From Lumbricus rubellus (Eukaryota > Annelida > Clitellata > Crassiclitellata > Lumbricidae): 64,000 nt of DNA. Both the position numbers and the translations under genes were made by a program. Under the pieces are notes generated by a model. That model saw nothing but the letters and a program-made list of their open reading frames with translations, made no database searches and was not told the origin of the DNA. This document shows positions 48,840 to 62,444 of the stretch, one piece after another (the stretch's first letter is position 1; each line of letters opens with the position of its first letter). The stretch covers positions 6,985,860-7,049,859 of the forward strand of contig OX243822.1 of the NCBI GenBank assembly GCA_945859605.1. The letters run 5' to 3'.

Positions 48840-51800
48840 TCAGCGCCTTCGTTTAAAGTTGGCGTTACTGTTGTTTTCGTCGGGACCGTACTCAATGTTT
48901 AAGATCGTCCCAGAATCAATCGATTCCTGACTGCCCACTGTGCCCAGTGCCTCCGGAGAAGCCTTGACACTCGGCGCTGAGTCATGAGGCGAAGGAATCA
49001 TACCAATATCATTAAAAGAGATTTCTGAGAGGTCCTTGGACCATTCGTCGATTTTGGACTCCTCTTTAGAAACGGATCGCTCAAACCCTGTGCTGCTTCG
49101 ACGCGCCTCCTCCGGGATTTCTGACTCCATGTTGTTCTCAGAAGGTTCTTTCAGCGCGTTTTTGCCGATATCTTCGTCTAGACTTTTCCCCAACTGGTCC
49201 ATGGACCCTGTATCCGTAAGCGCAAACGTGGTGCCTCTTCGAGTCGCCTCTTCCGGAATTTCTGTCTCCATGTCGTTCTCAGAAGGCTCCGGAAACGGGT
49301 TGCTGATATCCGCGTCTGACCAAGGCGTGGATCGAACGCCAGAGGCGGAGCTTGGAGGCGGATCGGCTACACTTTGCAAGGACTGCCTCTTGGAACCTGC
49401 GTTCCATGGTGTTACGGATAGCGAGGCGTCTGACACCGCGCGTGACTGCGGTCCGGAATACTGAAACTTCAGGTTGACGTTTGCACGTTCGCCAACCTGC
49501 TTGAACTTCCCTTCGGAATGGTCGCTTCTGGCGTTCATGATGGAAACGTTTGACGGTATTTCTATGTAGTCGACCTCGTCGCCGACCTTGATTCTGATGG
49601 CGCGCAGCCTCAAGTCCGGCGCAACCTTCTCGAACGTCTTCATGATGACCTCGGCCGGCGTGGCGTCGTTGGATATGGAGATGTGGGACGCGGTGCGGAA
49701 GATCGACGATGGAACATCGGACTGGATCGGTTTCTGAGCATCGACCAGCTCAGAGGCTGGTTGTGGGGCTGATTGATGTGATGCGGATGATCGTACAGCA
49801 CGTACAACGTCCTGAGCAGTTCTAATCGGTTCAGGTATACGCGAACTTGATGTTCTTCTTGCCACAGAATCACTAGACATTCGTGATTTCGGAGCGTCCT
49901 GCTTAGGGTTTTCGGGGGATGGTTTCTCCTCGGGCAACTCCACTGGTGCGAGAGCTGCAATGGCCGAAGTCTTCGGTATTGCGTTGAGGCCCGATTTTGC
50001 TCCTCTGACTGACTGAGTTGTCAACGATCTGGACGTCTTGCTCGGCCGAACGGCGTCATTACGGAGTGGCTTTGGAGTCCTGTGCTTAGAAGACTCTTGC
50101 GCGGGTGCTACGGATGTTGCCACATGAGAAGTCGTTGAAACTGATCGGGTCTCTAATTGAGGGTCTTTTGGCGATTCGAAACTTAAGGTCCGTGGAGGTT
50201 TCTCTGATGATACTAGAGGTATTTTTGAAGCTTGTTGTGTCGTGTCTTGCTTTGATTTGACTGGAGAAGGTTTCGTGTCTAATGTTTCTTGAGCGTTTGG
50301 TTCTTTGTATGACAACACGGTTGGCTTTGTTGAGACTGCACGGTCGCCGGGTCGTGCGGTGGTCTCCCACTCAGGAACCGAGGCTTGGGATGCGGCTCTC
50401 GAAGGCGGGGCAGACTTCAGAATGGACTTTGGACGAACCTTTTGCTTTGATTCGTCTTCGGGCGGTTTCTGATCGGTCCGGCTTCGAACTGAAGCGGGTG
50501 TCTTTGCAATCGCTTGTTTAGGGGATTGAGATGAAGATTTGGCTTTGATGAGAGACTCCAAGTCGGGGTAAGATTTCTCCTCTGGGGAAGATTTGTCCTC
50601 GGGCGAGGGAATCATAGCGAACGTCGTCGGTTGGGCTTTTGACAATATGGGTTCTGTTGTGGGTGAGATTTTCGACACTGTAGATGCGGCTCTGTGCGTG
50701 GTAATGGAAGACGCAGAGGCCAACGATGGTGACGTTTTACTCACTCGCGGATGGTAGTTGCCACTTTCCACCGCAGGGGCCGCTGGCGTTGGGACATTGG
50801 CAGGGGGTTTCACGTCGGGTGTCTCAACCGGACGAAGTGAAGACATTAGCATAGTGGTTGGTGCTGCACGGGCTTCTACTTGTGAAGTTGTGCCTGGCTT
50901 GGAGATCGGGGATTGGGATGTGCCTGCCTGTAGGTTACCGGACTTCGTGTGCCCGATGGCGGCGTCTCCGGATGCAGACAACTCCATCAGCGCCGCCGAG
51001 AATTCATCGTCGTTCATCGATTCTCCAATCATCATCGATAAAGCAGTCGGCGCTGGATCTACGTCTGATTCCACCACATCGGAAACAGCGAATGGTGATC
51101 GTTGCGTAACGCTGGATCGAGAGAGACCGACCTTTCGATTCACGTCCGTTGCATCATGTGTTGATGGGAGAGTGGCCGAAGATGCCAACGGTGTTGATAC
51201 GGATCCTGCCAGCGGTCGGGAAGGCGCAGAGGGGAGTGGGCCTTTGGTCGTATCCTCTGCAACTGCTGGTGTCATCGTTCCCTGCTGGAAGTTGGCCGTA
51301 GGTGACGTGGATGGAGCGGCGGCAGCTGTCTTTGCCGAAATCGTCGTGTCCGTTGGAACTGCGACGGGTAAGTTTGTTGGCGCCTTTACGGGCAAGGTTT
51401 CGCCAGGTATGACGGACACAGGTTCTTGCGGTGCTGGTAACTTAGGTTCTGCTGTACGTGGAGCCAACGGAGCTTCAATTGGGATGGTAGTTTTAGGTGA
51501 GACAGACGTGACGGCGACTATTCGAGAAGGCTTTGTTTCGTCAGCTGCTGCTGCAATCGCGGTCTTTGCAGCGTCGGGTCCTACTTTGGACGGAGCGGCC
51601 TTTGCGGACGTGGCTGCTTCAAGAGGTCTTGCTGGAGATGGTGCAATCTGAGCTTCACCTGCAGGCTGTTCGAAGAAGCCAGATAATGTTTGGCGTTGTT
51701 TTGACTTCGTCGGTCCATCTGTTACCGGGACAAGGGTGGCTTTTTCGTTTTCGCGAGCCGCGGGTGGGGCGGATTTCACGAGTTGCGTCTGAACCGGTAC

Positions 51801-54800
51801 AATAGTCGCTACGTCTGGGATCTTTTCCTTAAGCGATGGTTTCGTTGCTCCCGTTGAAGCGACCTTGCCCGCCCTCCTAGCCACCGAGGTACCTGACAAC
51901 TTCCTCAAAGCTGTTTTCGATGGCTGAAGCGGTTGCTGAAAATGCAAAAGCCCATACGCATAACAGTGATTGCAGGACAATTTTCCTACGATAGGCAAAT
52001 TAGGTGCGGACAACAATTTGTCCGCAAGTTGAGACTATCCGCTCCGAAATGACGTTCTCCGAATTTCCACATCGCCGCGTTCTCTTTCAGTAAAGAAATC
52101 ACTGTCAATCATTTTGCAATACCTGAAGTCTTCCAGTGACTGTCTACCTTTTATTACGCATTCACAATAATATATCTGCAAGATGCTTTCTGGTTTCAAA
52201 AGCTTAGGTGGGAAATGCCCTTAAACGCCACTCAATCTATTATGCAACAGTTGTTAGTAGCATCTTCATTTCGCACAATACGTTCAACTGATCGTCTTGG
52301 TCTTTTGTTCTCTGGTCTCGGACTGGTCTTGCCCAACATTGGGCGTTTGCTGTGGTTAGCCACTTCAGTTGAGATGACCTTCCTCTCACACTATAATGGT
52401 TAAACTATTGACTCTTTTCCCCCCTCATTTGTTCGTCACTTTTTAAAGGCATTTATTTTCCCATTTGAGTCTTCGTGTTTAGAAAACCTCTGAATAGTCA
52501 TTCTGTGAGAGGCGGTATATAAATTTACAGATTCAATACAATACTATACAATAGCTACAAAGGTCTCCAACATTATTGCGAGGGCAGCCACAAACTTCTA
52601 GATATGTTTGAACCACCGGCAAGTTTCAATAATGCATATTGTCAAACGTCAGCAGGCGTGCACATGAGCAAATGACTGGCTGGCTGGGCGGATTGATGGC
52701 TGGATGGTTTGGTGGATGAATAGATGGATGGTTTGGTGGAGATAGATTGATGGATCGATGGATCGATGGATAGATGGATGGATGGATGGATGGATAGATG
52801 GATGAATGGATGGATGGATTGATGGATAGATGGGTGGATGGATTGGTAGATGGATCGATGGATGGATGGATGGATAGATGGATAGATGGATGGATAGATT
52901 GATGGATGGATAGATGGATGGATAGATGGATGGATGGATAGATGGATGGATTGGAAGATGGATCGATGGATGGATATGCAAATGGATATATGGATGGATA
53001 GGTTGAGGTATGTTAGTATAATTTTGATATAGGCCTAGGTGTTTGAGCCATATTATTGTTGTCATTGATACCTTTTCCTCTACTGCCTCCTCCATTGCTC
53101 CCACCGACTTATCTTTGAAGCAAATGCCGAAGACTTTGTGCCGGCAATGGTACAGTAATCTACAGACAGACACATTGAAGATACTGTTACAGGAACAAAA
53201 GCACCACCACGATCACCATTCACCACCACCACCACCCCCACCACTACTGCATTGGCATCCAATAGAACCAAGAACTTCTTTCACTCTTTGCCTCAATCAC
53301 CTCAAACGCTCCTACCGTAATCACCAGCGAAAGCGTCAAATTTGCCCTCTTTCTCCCTGCCTTTGTCTGTCTGTCTGTATGTCTGTATGTCTTGCTCATT
53401 ATTTTGTCTCAGTTCGCCTCGAATATTACCTATGCCTTATATTTTTCTTACCATTTCGCGGCTGGCCTCCCTTGACCGTGTTATACGCTCTCCACCGCGC
53501 CTTATCTGCTAAATGCCCACGTTCCAACTTACATACTGAAAGTTCTGCACTGGGTCCGAGTCCGTGAACGTGTCCCAACCTACTTGCCCGATTTTTCTGT
53601 GTCGAGTACTCTAACTAGCCGATCCCTACGCTTTTTGGAAAGGGGAGTGCTATCAGTCCCGTTTACCCGTGCCCCAGAATGGTAATAATTTGGAACAGAA
53701 AATCGGAAAATAAACAAACGCTCCTGATTGCGGTGTAGGCCTACCATATTGTCATTTGCATTAAGCGAATATTTGTGATCATTAGGCCCTATACACTACA
53801 AGAATTTCTGGTAATTAAGTCTATAATAAAACTCTTGGAATGATTACCTACATCAGCAGAAACATGAGGAGAAGAATAAGCGCCAGAACTGCGATCATGT
53901 AGTACACAAACATTGCGCTTTTCTTCTTCTTCTGCGACGCTAAAGAAAGTCATTTACAAACGGTTTCATTCAGAATGTGACAGTGATTGTAGGTGCGTTC
54001 ATTCATTTATTACGAAGATTTTTATAGCGTCACTTCAAGGTCACTAGCCAGGAACGATCTTGACCGACTATCGATATAAAACGAGGGTTTAAAGGCTGCG
54101 ACAAAACACAGCAAACAAGCAAACCATATCAAATCAAATCAAATCAAATCAAATCAGTTTATTCTGAGAATGAACAAGACAAACAAAACAAAATCAAGGT
54201 ATACTGCAAAGAAAAATACTAGGCTACACAGTAGGCCCTACACATAAATAAAAATTAATGTTCGCAGGACACCTTGATAGTATAAACGGTGAACACTCAG
54301 AAAGGGTCATCCAGAAAGGGACAGGTCCCGCTAACCTGGATAACCCCTGAACGTGAAATGTAAGTCAAGATGGTGAGGTTAAAGATATAAACAGAAAATG
54401 GAATTTTTTTAAAAAGAAAATACCAGAAAAGAAATCAATGTGGCATAAAATCACATGATCAAAAAAAAAGCCTTTGGCAACAAGCCAAAAAAACAACAAC
54501 ATAAAAAATACAAACAAAAAAACAAAGCAAAACCAAAAAAATAAGCAACAAACATAAGTCAGTAATGGCAACCTGAGTCATTAAGCACATATAAGGTAGT
54601 ATATAGTAATCATATCGAGGCAAAGGAACCAGAGGAAAAACACAATAAGCATCTTGGTAACTATATATTTGATAATTACTGAGCAGACCTATTACTAGTC
54701 GGGGAAAAAACCAGCATCGTAACTATACCAAGTACGACATACATGTAATTTATCATCATTGGTTATGCTACAATATAGCCAGGGGGTTAATTATCACAAA

Positions 54801-57800
54801 ATAACCCAGTTAAACCCGTCAGATCAGATGGACTCATCAAAATACCTTATGGTTATAACAGATACATCATATGATGGTAAAATAATAATAATTACAATAA
54901 GGCAAAATAAACAGGTGGTAGTAAACCATAAATACAAGGTTTATGAACATTATTATTAGACAGTGGGAGCTTAGTCCATACCATGGGGACAGTAACAGAG
55001 AAAGTACGGTGCTGTCTAAGAGCATAATCGGGGTTAGACGGCAGTGAAGGGTTCGCCCTGATTAGAGGAACGTAAAGAACGACGCCTCTGTACACTCAGA
55101 CTCGCACAGCTCTTGAAAATATACAGTTCGGTTACAGTGCAGAAAAAATTAGTAGCCTATAAAACACCACCATAAGGGAAATAGCAGGCTAGGAGATCAT
55201 AGAGAACACCACTAGAAAGAGAAGGTTTCAATGGATTGGTCATGTGATCTGCATGGATGAAGCCAGGATAGCAATACAAGTGATGAACTGGACTCCGGAG
55301 GGAAGGCGCGGAAGAGGCAGACCAAGGAAAAACTGGACCGAAACCATCAAGGTAGATCTGATATGCATGGACATGACATGGGACGAGGTGATTCAACTGG
55401 CAGAATAAATTAGTAGCCTATAAATGCAGCTGACACAACAATCACAAGAACAGAGATCACAGAATAGGGCCTACATAAATCTGAGCTGCTTACAGAACTG
55501 TACAGACAGCCTGCAATAATCTTGACCTACCTTCGGGGCATTCAGCGAGACTCGTGGCACCGGTGGTGGTGTCATTGGAGGTGGTGTTGGGGCATAACAT
55601 GCAATCCACAGAAGCGACATTTGGTTGGTAGGTAAGCGAGGGACACAAGGTGCAGTCTTCGTTCGAGCCACGCACTGGCGAGTATTGACCGGCCCAACAT
55701 GGAACTACAAGCACAATTATTGCAACCTATTTCTATCATGCGATGGCTAGGCTCATTTTCTGACTGGGTGTGATAATTATAAGCAGTATGTGGTCATATT
55801 GTGACTGAATGGCGAGCGACTGACTAACTGACTGGACTCCGGACCATATTTACACAATAATCTACATGTACATGTATGACAGGTAGTTTTTTACCAATGA
55901 AAAAAATGCTGAAATAACTTCATTATTCTGAAGAAGTAAACAAGATTGATGTTCAATTGTTCATAGATATATCGTTATAACCTCAATCCCTTGCAAAATG
56001 GCTGCCAACTCATATGCATTGAATGAAAAGACAGATAATAACTGACACAAACACACAGTGAGTGCAAGCAACATGTCGCAGCGCAGGAGAAATCATTAAA
56101 TCATTAAAAAGACAAACTCTTAAGCAGCACACAAGAGCAATGAAACATGTCAAACACACAAAATTGATTTAATGACTGGTTGACTGATTGACTGACTAAC
56201 TGACTGACTGAATGAATGAATGACTGACTGACTGAATGAATGAATGAATGAATGAATGAATGAATGAATGAATGAATGAATGAATGACTGACCGAGTGAC
56301 TTACTATTACTAACCAACTGTATGACTCGCCGAGTGAATGAATAGCGGACTGACGAAATACTGAATCCATTAATGAATGAAAGAATGATAAATGAATATA
56401 TTGATTTATGTTGACCTGACTGGTTTAACGCACTCATAGATGGATAGACTTACGGATGGATTGATGGAATGAAAGACGGACGTTGGAATTGTATGATTGA
56501 TTAAATATTAAATTTTGTTAATGGATGGGTGGGCGTATTGCTGATAGGTGTGAGGATCTACGTTTGGATGGGAGGTGGAATGGTGGAGTGGGAATTCTTA
56601 CTACATGCGGATCTCCGGTAGAGGACGTATCCAGCGTCGCAGATGTAGACGACTTTCGTGTTTAGAATCGTCATTTCCGGTAGGAAGAAGTAGTCGTTCG
56701 GACACTGACCGGAAGTGCATTCACTCGCAGTCCTCACCGTCAGACCGACCTTCTTGTAGGCCTCAGAAATCTCACTCATCTGTTCAATCATTGATACATG
56801 ATTATTCAGTCATTCATTCATTCAGTCATTTTGAGGATTTATATAGCGCCCCTTAAAGATTACTGTTCTCGAGCGCTTCCGGCCCAGCCTCGAGCAAAAG
56901 AGAGAGAGAGATTTAAGATGGCATTTGAATTCGTACATCTGTTTAGGCATTGTTTCGTCATTGCAGAATGATTAAAATAAGTTATGCTTTGGTTTGATCA
57001 GGATTTCCTAGATAGACGTGAGAAGAAACAGCAGCAGGTTATGCAAATAATAGAGTATTAAAGAGAGATTTTATCCTAACTAGTTAGCTACATCCTTGGA
57101 AAGCGCCTAAAGGTGATGTCGTGTAAATTCGTTAAAAAATGAACGAATATACATTATACATACAAACAATGCATTGAGCTACACTTGTAGTCAGGGCTTA
57201 AAGTGTGGCAGGACGGTCATGGACGGCGTCCTGTCACTTATTTTCAAATCTCTATGCCGTCCTGCCACTTATTTGGCCAGCACACCTCAGAAGGTAAGGG
57301 GCGTCCTTGCACTTCTTTTGGAAAGGTAAGGGGCATTCAGGCACTCCTTTTTTAAACACTTTTAGCTCTGCCTGTAGTTATGTGCAATGAATTCGCCGTG
57401 ATTCTTTAACTGCCGGAGACGTACATGTACCTCCGAGTAGATATCGGCGAGCTTGGCTTGCAAAACGCACTCTGAGGAGCAATTCGGCGATACGAAGTTG
57501 TCGCTCACGAACCTGACGACAAGTACCTGCACGGTGGCCGGTTGCGTCTGGGTCTACAACGTTCCATGTGTAGGCTATGTATACTGTATAGTCAAATGTG
57601 TACGTATGGGTGTATACATGTATGTGTGCATGCAAGTGTGTATGTATGTAGGCCCTATTTATGTATGTGTCTGTAAGTGCGGTACCGCGTTCAATTAGGT
57701 TCCTATAGTTAAAGTCGTATTTAAGTTTTAATATGTCAACGCAATGCTTCCACAATCAATTCTGCATAATTTTTATGAACTTCATCTGCTCGTGAATTTT

Positions 57801-60572
57801 CTGCCTCTTTCACCACGATACAGCATCATTTGTAGTTTCACCATTCGGTTTATTTCGTAATAATTCGTTCTGCGTTTGTCCTTCCCAGCGGAATTGCGAT
57901 CCCTGTTGGGTCTCCCTTCTGTACCCAATGCCTCATCAGTCTGCAAAGGTGTTATGCGTGAAGGTTTTTGCAAAAAAATACTTAATTACTTGAAATGACT
58001 CGACTCTTGTCTTCCTGATAAAAAACACATAGTCAGTCAGTTACGCACCTGTTTGTACCAGGGCGTCGAGCGACATACTGTTGAAAAACGATACACGCAG
58101 GACGACCCATGACTAGCACAGAAGATTCTCTGGAACTGATCCTGGAGACCGGCCTCCATCTCTTCATCGCATCTGGACGTCATGAACCAAAACGGGAATA
58201 CACCGGCAATATCGGCAGGAGTGTAAACTAAACGTAAACATGCATTCATTCATTCAAGTAGGCCTATTTATAATAATTTTATTAGAACCTCTTCAATGAG
58301 ACTACACAGGGGTGCTTTCGACACCAGCACGGCCAAAAAGAACAGTTTTTCAGTTGTTCATAGATAGCCTAGTCCCATCGTTCATAAAGTTGTAATTTGC
58401 GATAAATCATTATGATAATCTAACTCCTAATCTATCTTGGTGCATTCATACCATGTATTCATCGCTCATCCAAGTTTTTCTTTTACTATACCATAGGCCT
58501 AATAATGAATTATTATTCATGAAGAGGGTAAATGTTTATCACCAGAGCCAAAAGGCTGGGAAAAATTCAGAACATGGGTAGGCCTATTTTCTAAGTGTTA
58601 TAAACAACTAAGTCATCGGTATCACTAGTGACTCAGTGTAAAGAAAATGGTTAAAAACTAAAAGCCTTGTTGTGAAAATGTGTCAATTGTCACAGTTAGA
58701 CAAGTGCAGCTCATCTTGGCTCTATATTGGGGCCGCTCATGATCTTACCAGGGACAGAGTGGAAGGCGTTTGATTTTAAACCCACAACTAGGCCTACTGA
58801 ATTGCACGGTATGTTTTGGCATGTATAATTACAGTGAGTTAGATTGTAGAACATGAAACTTGCCATTCACATCGATGACATTGATGAAGTGCACTCCATC
58901 CCTCGTTGCCTCGCACGAATACTGTCCGGAGTCGGCGGAGTCTATATCGTCGAAGGTCAATTCGTTATTCGGTCCGATTTGAATGCGAGAATCTGTCGGC
59001 GACCTTTCGATTGTCTCATTTTCAAAGAACCAGTGAAAGTCTTGGAATGGCGACAGTTCCAACATTCCGGTGGAACAGACGAGCGTCAGACGAGAATATT
59101 CCGGAACATAAGCTAACGGAATAGGATGCTGATTGTTAGGTTACATCATGAACAAAAGATAAGATAAGATAAGAATATTCTTTAATATACCAAATGCTAT
59201 CCGCTTTTTGGTGTACAGACATGGTATGATAAACAAGCGTACATAATTTCTATATCCAATCAATGTCAAAATGTTTTCAAATAGCACAAAATCCTAGGTC
59301 CAAAATCCAATATAAATTTTTTTAATGAATGAATGAATGAGTGAACGAAATGCAAGAGTGAATGGAATGATCGAGCAATCAACTATATCATTGAGACTAT
59401 TCAAGCCGTAATATGACGCTGTCTTATATTATCATAATATTGCTCGTTTGATTTAATCAATCTACCAGAAAATGGTATACAATGCTACTGCTACCACTTC
59501 CAATTTTTCTTTTCCTCTATTTCATCATCATCGTCGTCGTCGTCATCATCAGCTTCTTATTCTTTTTCTTATTATGCATTCTCTTTACATCATTTATAAG
59601 CTTCTACCATTTTGATATTGCTCTACTGTTGCTCTAGAGTTGTTAGAAATGGTGCAGCTCACCGAATCGCTTGCTGTAAGTTTCGTTTTCAATTCCCTTC
59701 TCGATGCTGATGTCTTCGGGAGGGATAGACATGTTGAAACTGTCCGGCCTTAGCCTCAACAAACGCTGGGCAATTAACTCTATCTGTGCGGGCAAATCTG
59801 GTGACACTGTCAATGCATTCTCATCAACCTTATAACCAGCGGCAGCAATAGCAGCAGCGTCGTCATCACCAGGTTTTAAGTTTCCCAACATATCCGGTGG
59901 CTGTGTCACTGGGTTACCATCGACATTAAAAGCAACACCAATAACGTCATCATCATCATCAGGTATCCGCGGTGTTAAAACCCCAAGCATATCCGGTGAT
60001 TGTGTGGCTGTATTATCATCATCAACATTGAAAACAGCCGCAGCAATAGCTGCAGCTTCATTATCGTCATCCGTTTTCTCTGGCGCTGGGATTTCGAAAT
60101 AAGCAACATCATAAGCACCATGATAATCTTCCGGTGCTCCAATTGTCTTGTTACGGTTGACGGAACCGCTTATGTTCGTCTCATGCTCCTCTTCCCAATT
60201 TGGTAGCTTCATGCCGCTGTCACTGTTCACCAGGGACGTTTTTATGGGTAAGTGCACCGCATCGGGGTAAAGCGTAGCTGTGGCCATCTGTTCAATACTG
60301 TAGGGTAGATCCGATTTCAGTTCAATTGGGGGTTCTGTCGGGGCTCTAACCGTCGTCGTTAGGTTATTTGTTTCAGCGGCCGGTGGTGTGGTGTTGCTTG
60401 TCAGACCTGGGATTGGCGTAACGCGGTAGATGCTGGCGTTGCTTGGTAGAACTGGGATTGGCGTGACGTGATGGGTGCGATTCTTTCTCCTGCTCAGAAC
60501 GCCTTTGGATGGTAGCAGGATGCAGAAGACGGCAAGAAAGGAGCCCAGTGGGCCAGCGATGTTGCATTTCAT
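48840..60572 (-). CDS. R6: Ig + Cys-rich + GCC2/GCC3 receptor (1694 aa)
   Basis: Exons on the minus strand: 60572-59663, 59112-58864, 58227-58049, 57553-57431, 56779-56602, 55704-55531, 53939-53852, 53159-53072, 51935-48840. It is the closest relative of R4: same signal peptide start (MKCNIAGPL), Ig-like domain (304-386, [10 protein letters not shown]), Cys region (387-546) and GCC2/GCC3 (547-604, PCWAGQYS). The transmembrane helix (about 614-636) is followed by YHCRHK. Exon 1 is longer than in R4 because an Asp/Ala-rich unit (DDDxxAAAIAAA...NVD) is present about three times. The tail (664-1694) lacks the R4 Ala/Lys/Pro expansion but carries extra sequence (around [14 protein letters not shown]), two EIPEEA units near the end, and the conserved segment at about 1405-1490. 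Intron 2 uses a GC donor as in R4. The C-terminus ends NFKRRR, which R4 has lost. Confidence 0.85.
52670..53020. repeat. GGAT minisatellite in R6 intron 8
   Basis: ATGGATGGATAGATGGATGG array, starting just after the 3' end of exon 8 on the minus strand. R4 has a shorter CCAT array in the same intron (31600-31690). Confidence 0.9.
54130..54360. mobile_element. Retroposon 3' end with (AATCA)n tail
   Basis: AAATCAAATCAAATCA followed by GTTTATTCTGAGAATGAACA and then GGGACAGGTCCCGCTAACCT. It is the same family as 45010-45180. Sequence from about 54970 to 55100 (CATGGGGACAGTAACAGAGA, then TCTAAGAGCATAATCGGGG) is a further old repeat related to the one flanking the hAT element near 27300 and 27850. 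Confidence 0.45.
55185..55405 (+). mobile_element. Non-LTR reverse-transcriptase C-terminal fragment
   Basis: The plus frame encodes [20 protein letters not shown], then [16 protein letters not shown] and [10 protein letters not shown] before a stop. This is the standard end of LINE-type ORF2 (R.WIGHV.RM...RG.GRP..W). It lies in R6 intron 6, antisense to R6. Confidence 0.75.
56160..56300. repeat. GACT/GAAT simple repeats in R6 intron 5
   Basis: ACTGACTGACTGAATGAATG array, the counterpart of the CAGT arrays in R4 and R5 intron 5. Confidence 0.9.
57192..57370. mobile_element. 179-bp hAT-like MITE (another family)
   Basis: Termini CAGGGCTTAAAGTG / CACTTTTAGCTCTG, flanked by CTTGTAGT (57184-57191) and CCTGTAGT (57371-57378), an 8-bp duplication with one change. 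The interior has paired GTCCTG(C/T)CACTTATTT motifs. It lies in R6 intron 4, 60 bases from exon 4. Confidence 0.65.
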
Positions 60573-60893
60573 AACGGTGTTCTACGGCAACAGTACCAAT
60601 TCAATAATACAAAACAATATGCCTACAATACGATACAATACAATACAATGCAACACAACATAAATTTTATAATGCCCTTCTTAGAATGCTCAGAAGTGCA
60701 CAATAGATTTCGGCAGACCATTAGCTCGATCCGCAATCGCGTAGCATTACCGTCAACTACCAGCATTGAAACTTAACAAAGGCCCACAGTTGATATTAAA
60801 ACCTAAAGGGATACCGACATGTTAAACTTCCCAACATAGAAGGGACGCCTAATCTTCGCGAAACACAAAATACCAACGAATGCTTAAGCTTAC

Positions 60894-61092
60894 TCGTGTA
60901 CAGTTGAGTCGGTTGGTCGATGCGAGTTACATCGTTTCGTATGAACCTTAATTAGATTAGTCTCAACTCTCAAGTGTCTTTAGAAAATATGGTTCGACGG
61001 ATTTTATGTTTCAAACCAGCCAAAGTCCATCCGCCTCGTGATCCGTGTTGTAAACAAGAAACAATTACTGACGTCATTGTCGTTGCCAAGGA
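60894..61092 (-). promoter_or_regulatory. R6 promoter: X-box half-site + CRE, non-coding exon 1
   Basis: On the minus strand, CTTGGCAACGACAATGACGT followed by CA: the half X-box (61082-61090), a five-base spacer and a perfect CRE (61069-61076). The non-coding exon ends at 60894 (ACGA|GTAAGC) and joins the acceptor TAG at 60584-60582. The block is clearly homologous to 22583-22783 of R4. Confidence 0.6.
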
Positions 61093-61180
61093 GATAATAT
61101 TCGACGACAGAATCTTCTATCGCTTGCTTGGTCAGAGAGGGACGTGTTCAATCTGTTAGCTGCATAAAGGATATTGGCAG

Positions 61181-61469
61181 CATGGGCACCCGCAGGTATT
61201 TTTGCAAGAGAGGGCAAAACTCAGTTCTCAACTTCTCATGATTATATTTTTTAGCAAGAGCCTGAAAAATAGTTGGCCTATCCATAGGCATTTTCATACA
61301 GGCTTCAAAAGTTAAAATTCTCCAGTTCACTTTGTGAGTATTTCGTGTAGTTATAACAGTTTATTGTGACGAAATTTGTCAAAGACTAGCAAGTAACAGT
61401 TTCAAAAATAGGTTTCAACTTCCCAGGGAGGTCAAGTGCCCCTCTTGCCCTTATGTGCCGACGCCCATG
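61181..61469. mobile_element. 289-bp MITE with GGGCACCCGCA ends, copy 2
   Basis: Termini CATGGGCACCCGCA / TGCCGACGCCCATG, flanked by a perfect 8-bp duplication ATTGGCAG (61173-61180 and 61470-61477). It shares interior sequence with 30858-31279 (TTGCAAGAGAGGGCAAAA, CAAGTGCCCCTCTTGCCC). It lies just upstream of the R6 promoter. Confidence 0.8.
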
Positions 61470-61479
61470 ATTGGCAGCA

Positions 61480-62444
61480 TCCGTTCATTGGCATGATCAT
61501 GATGAGGACTACTCATTGGTGTTTGCTAAAATGGTAATGTGTTGAAAAGCGGAAATTTTGGGGTCAGCAGCCCAACACATGAGGTTACAGTTATCAGCCA
61601 ACAGTAAGTTATAGATATCTGAAGTGCAGCATACTGCCTGCCCTTGCTCATTGCTATCCTCTACTATCACCCCTATTTGCCTATTCCTACCAGCTCCTCC
61701 ACATCTAACACCACCACCACCACCACCACCACCACCACCACCACCACCACCACCACCAATACGAACAACAAATACCATCTCCAATACCACCACTACCGCC
61801 ACTATAACTAGGCTACTAGTAGTATTACTGCTGCTACTACCACCACGACCATTATTACTACTACGACTATTATTACTACTACGACTATTATTACTGCTGC
61901 TACTACAAGCAATGCTGCTATATTTTATGTTGCTGCTGGTTGAGCTATGACTACCACTAATCATCCGTCCCTTACGCAATCTCTCGGTCTCTCGTCCTCG
62001 TATGGTCTCCATCCTTCAAGAGCCTCACCCTCTTTCCAGGACCGTCTCTCCCATGTTTTTTCCACCTTTAAGTCGAACTCGAGGCACATCTAACTAGTTT
62101 TCTAGGAAAAGAGCTTTACCAATGAAGGAATAATAATTATTATTCAATTATAACAAAGCTTTTTGCTAAGCGGTTTCAGTTTCAATTTTGTATTTATTGA
62201 AGGTACGTACATCAATCGCCTACATATGTCTGCCGATTAATGCTAAATCGCGGCCTTAAACAAAGCAAAGGACGCCTCTAAAAGGTCACAGTCTCATTCC
62301 AGTAAAACAGATAGCCTACATACAAAATTAGTAGGAACCGCTACCATTTCGCGTTTCGCTTCGTTCAGTTTTACGTGAAAAAGTCGAGCAGAGTTTTGCG
62401 AGTTTCTGCTGGCGATTTGGATTCGGGTGGCCGATGGAAGTGTA
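61480..62444. other. R6-R7 spacer
   Basis: No gene. It holds a (CCA)n run at 61711-61757, a degenerate ACTACTATT-type trinucleotide tract to about 61920, and from about 62280 the R7 3' UTR, related to sequence after R5. Confidence 0.6.
61711..61757. repeat. (CCA)n microsatellite
   Basis: Pure CACCACCAC run of about 47 bp. Confidence 0.95.

Noticed and set aside
50758..51651. 297-codon plus-strand frame antisense to R6, and 46230-46946 minus antisense to R5
   Set aside because: Shadow frames of compositionally biased tail exons; the sense frames have matching splice joins and paralogues.
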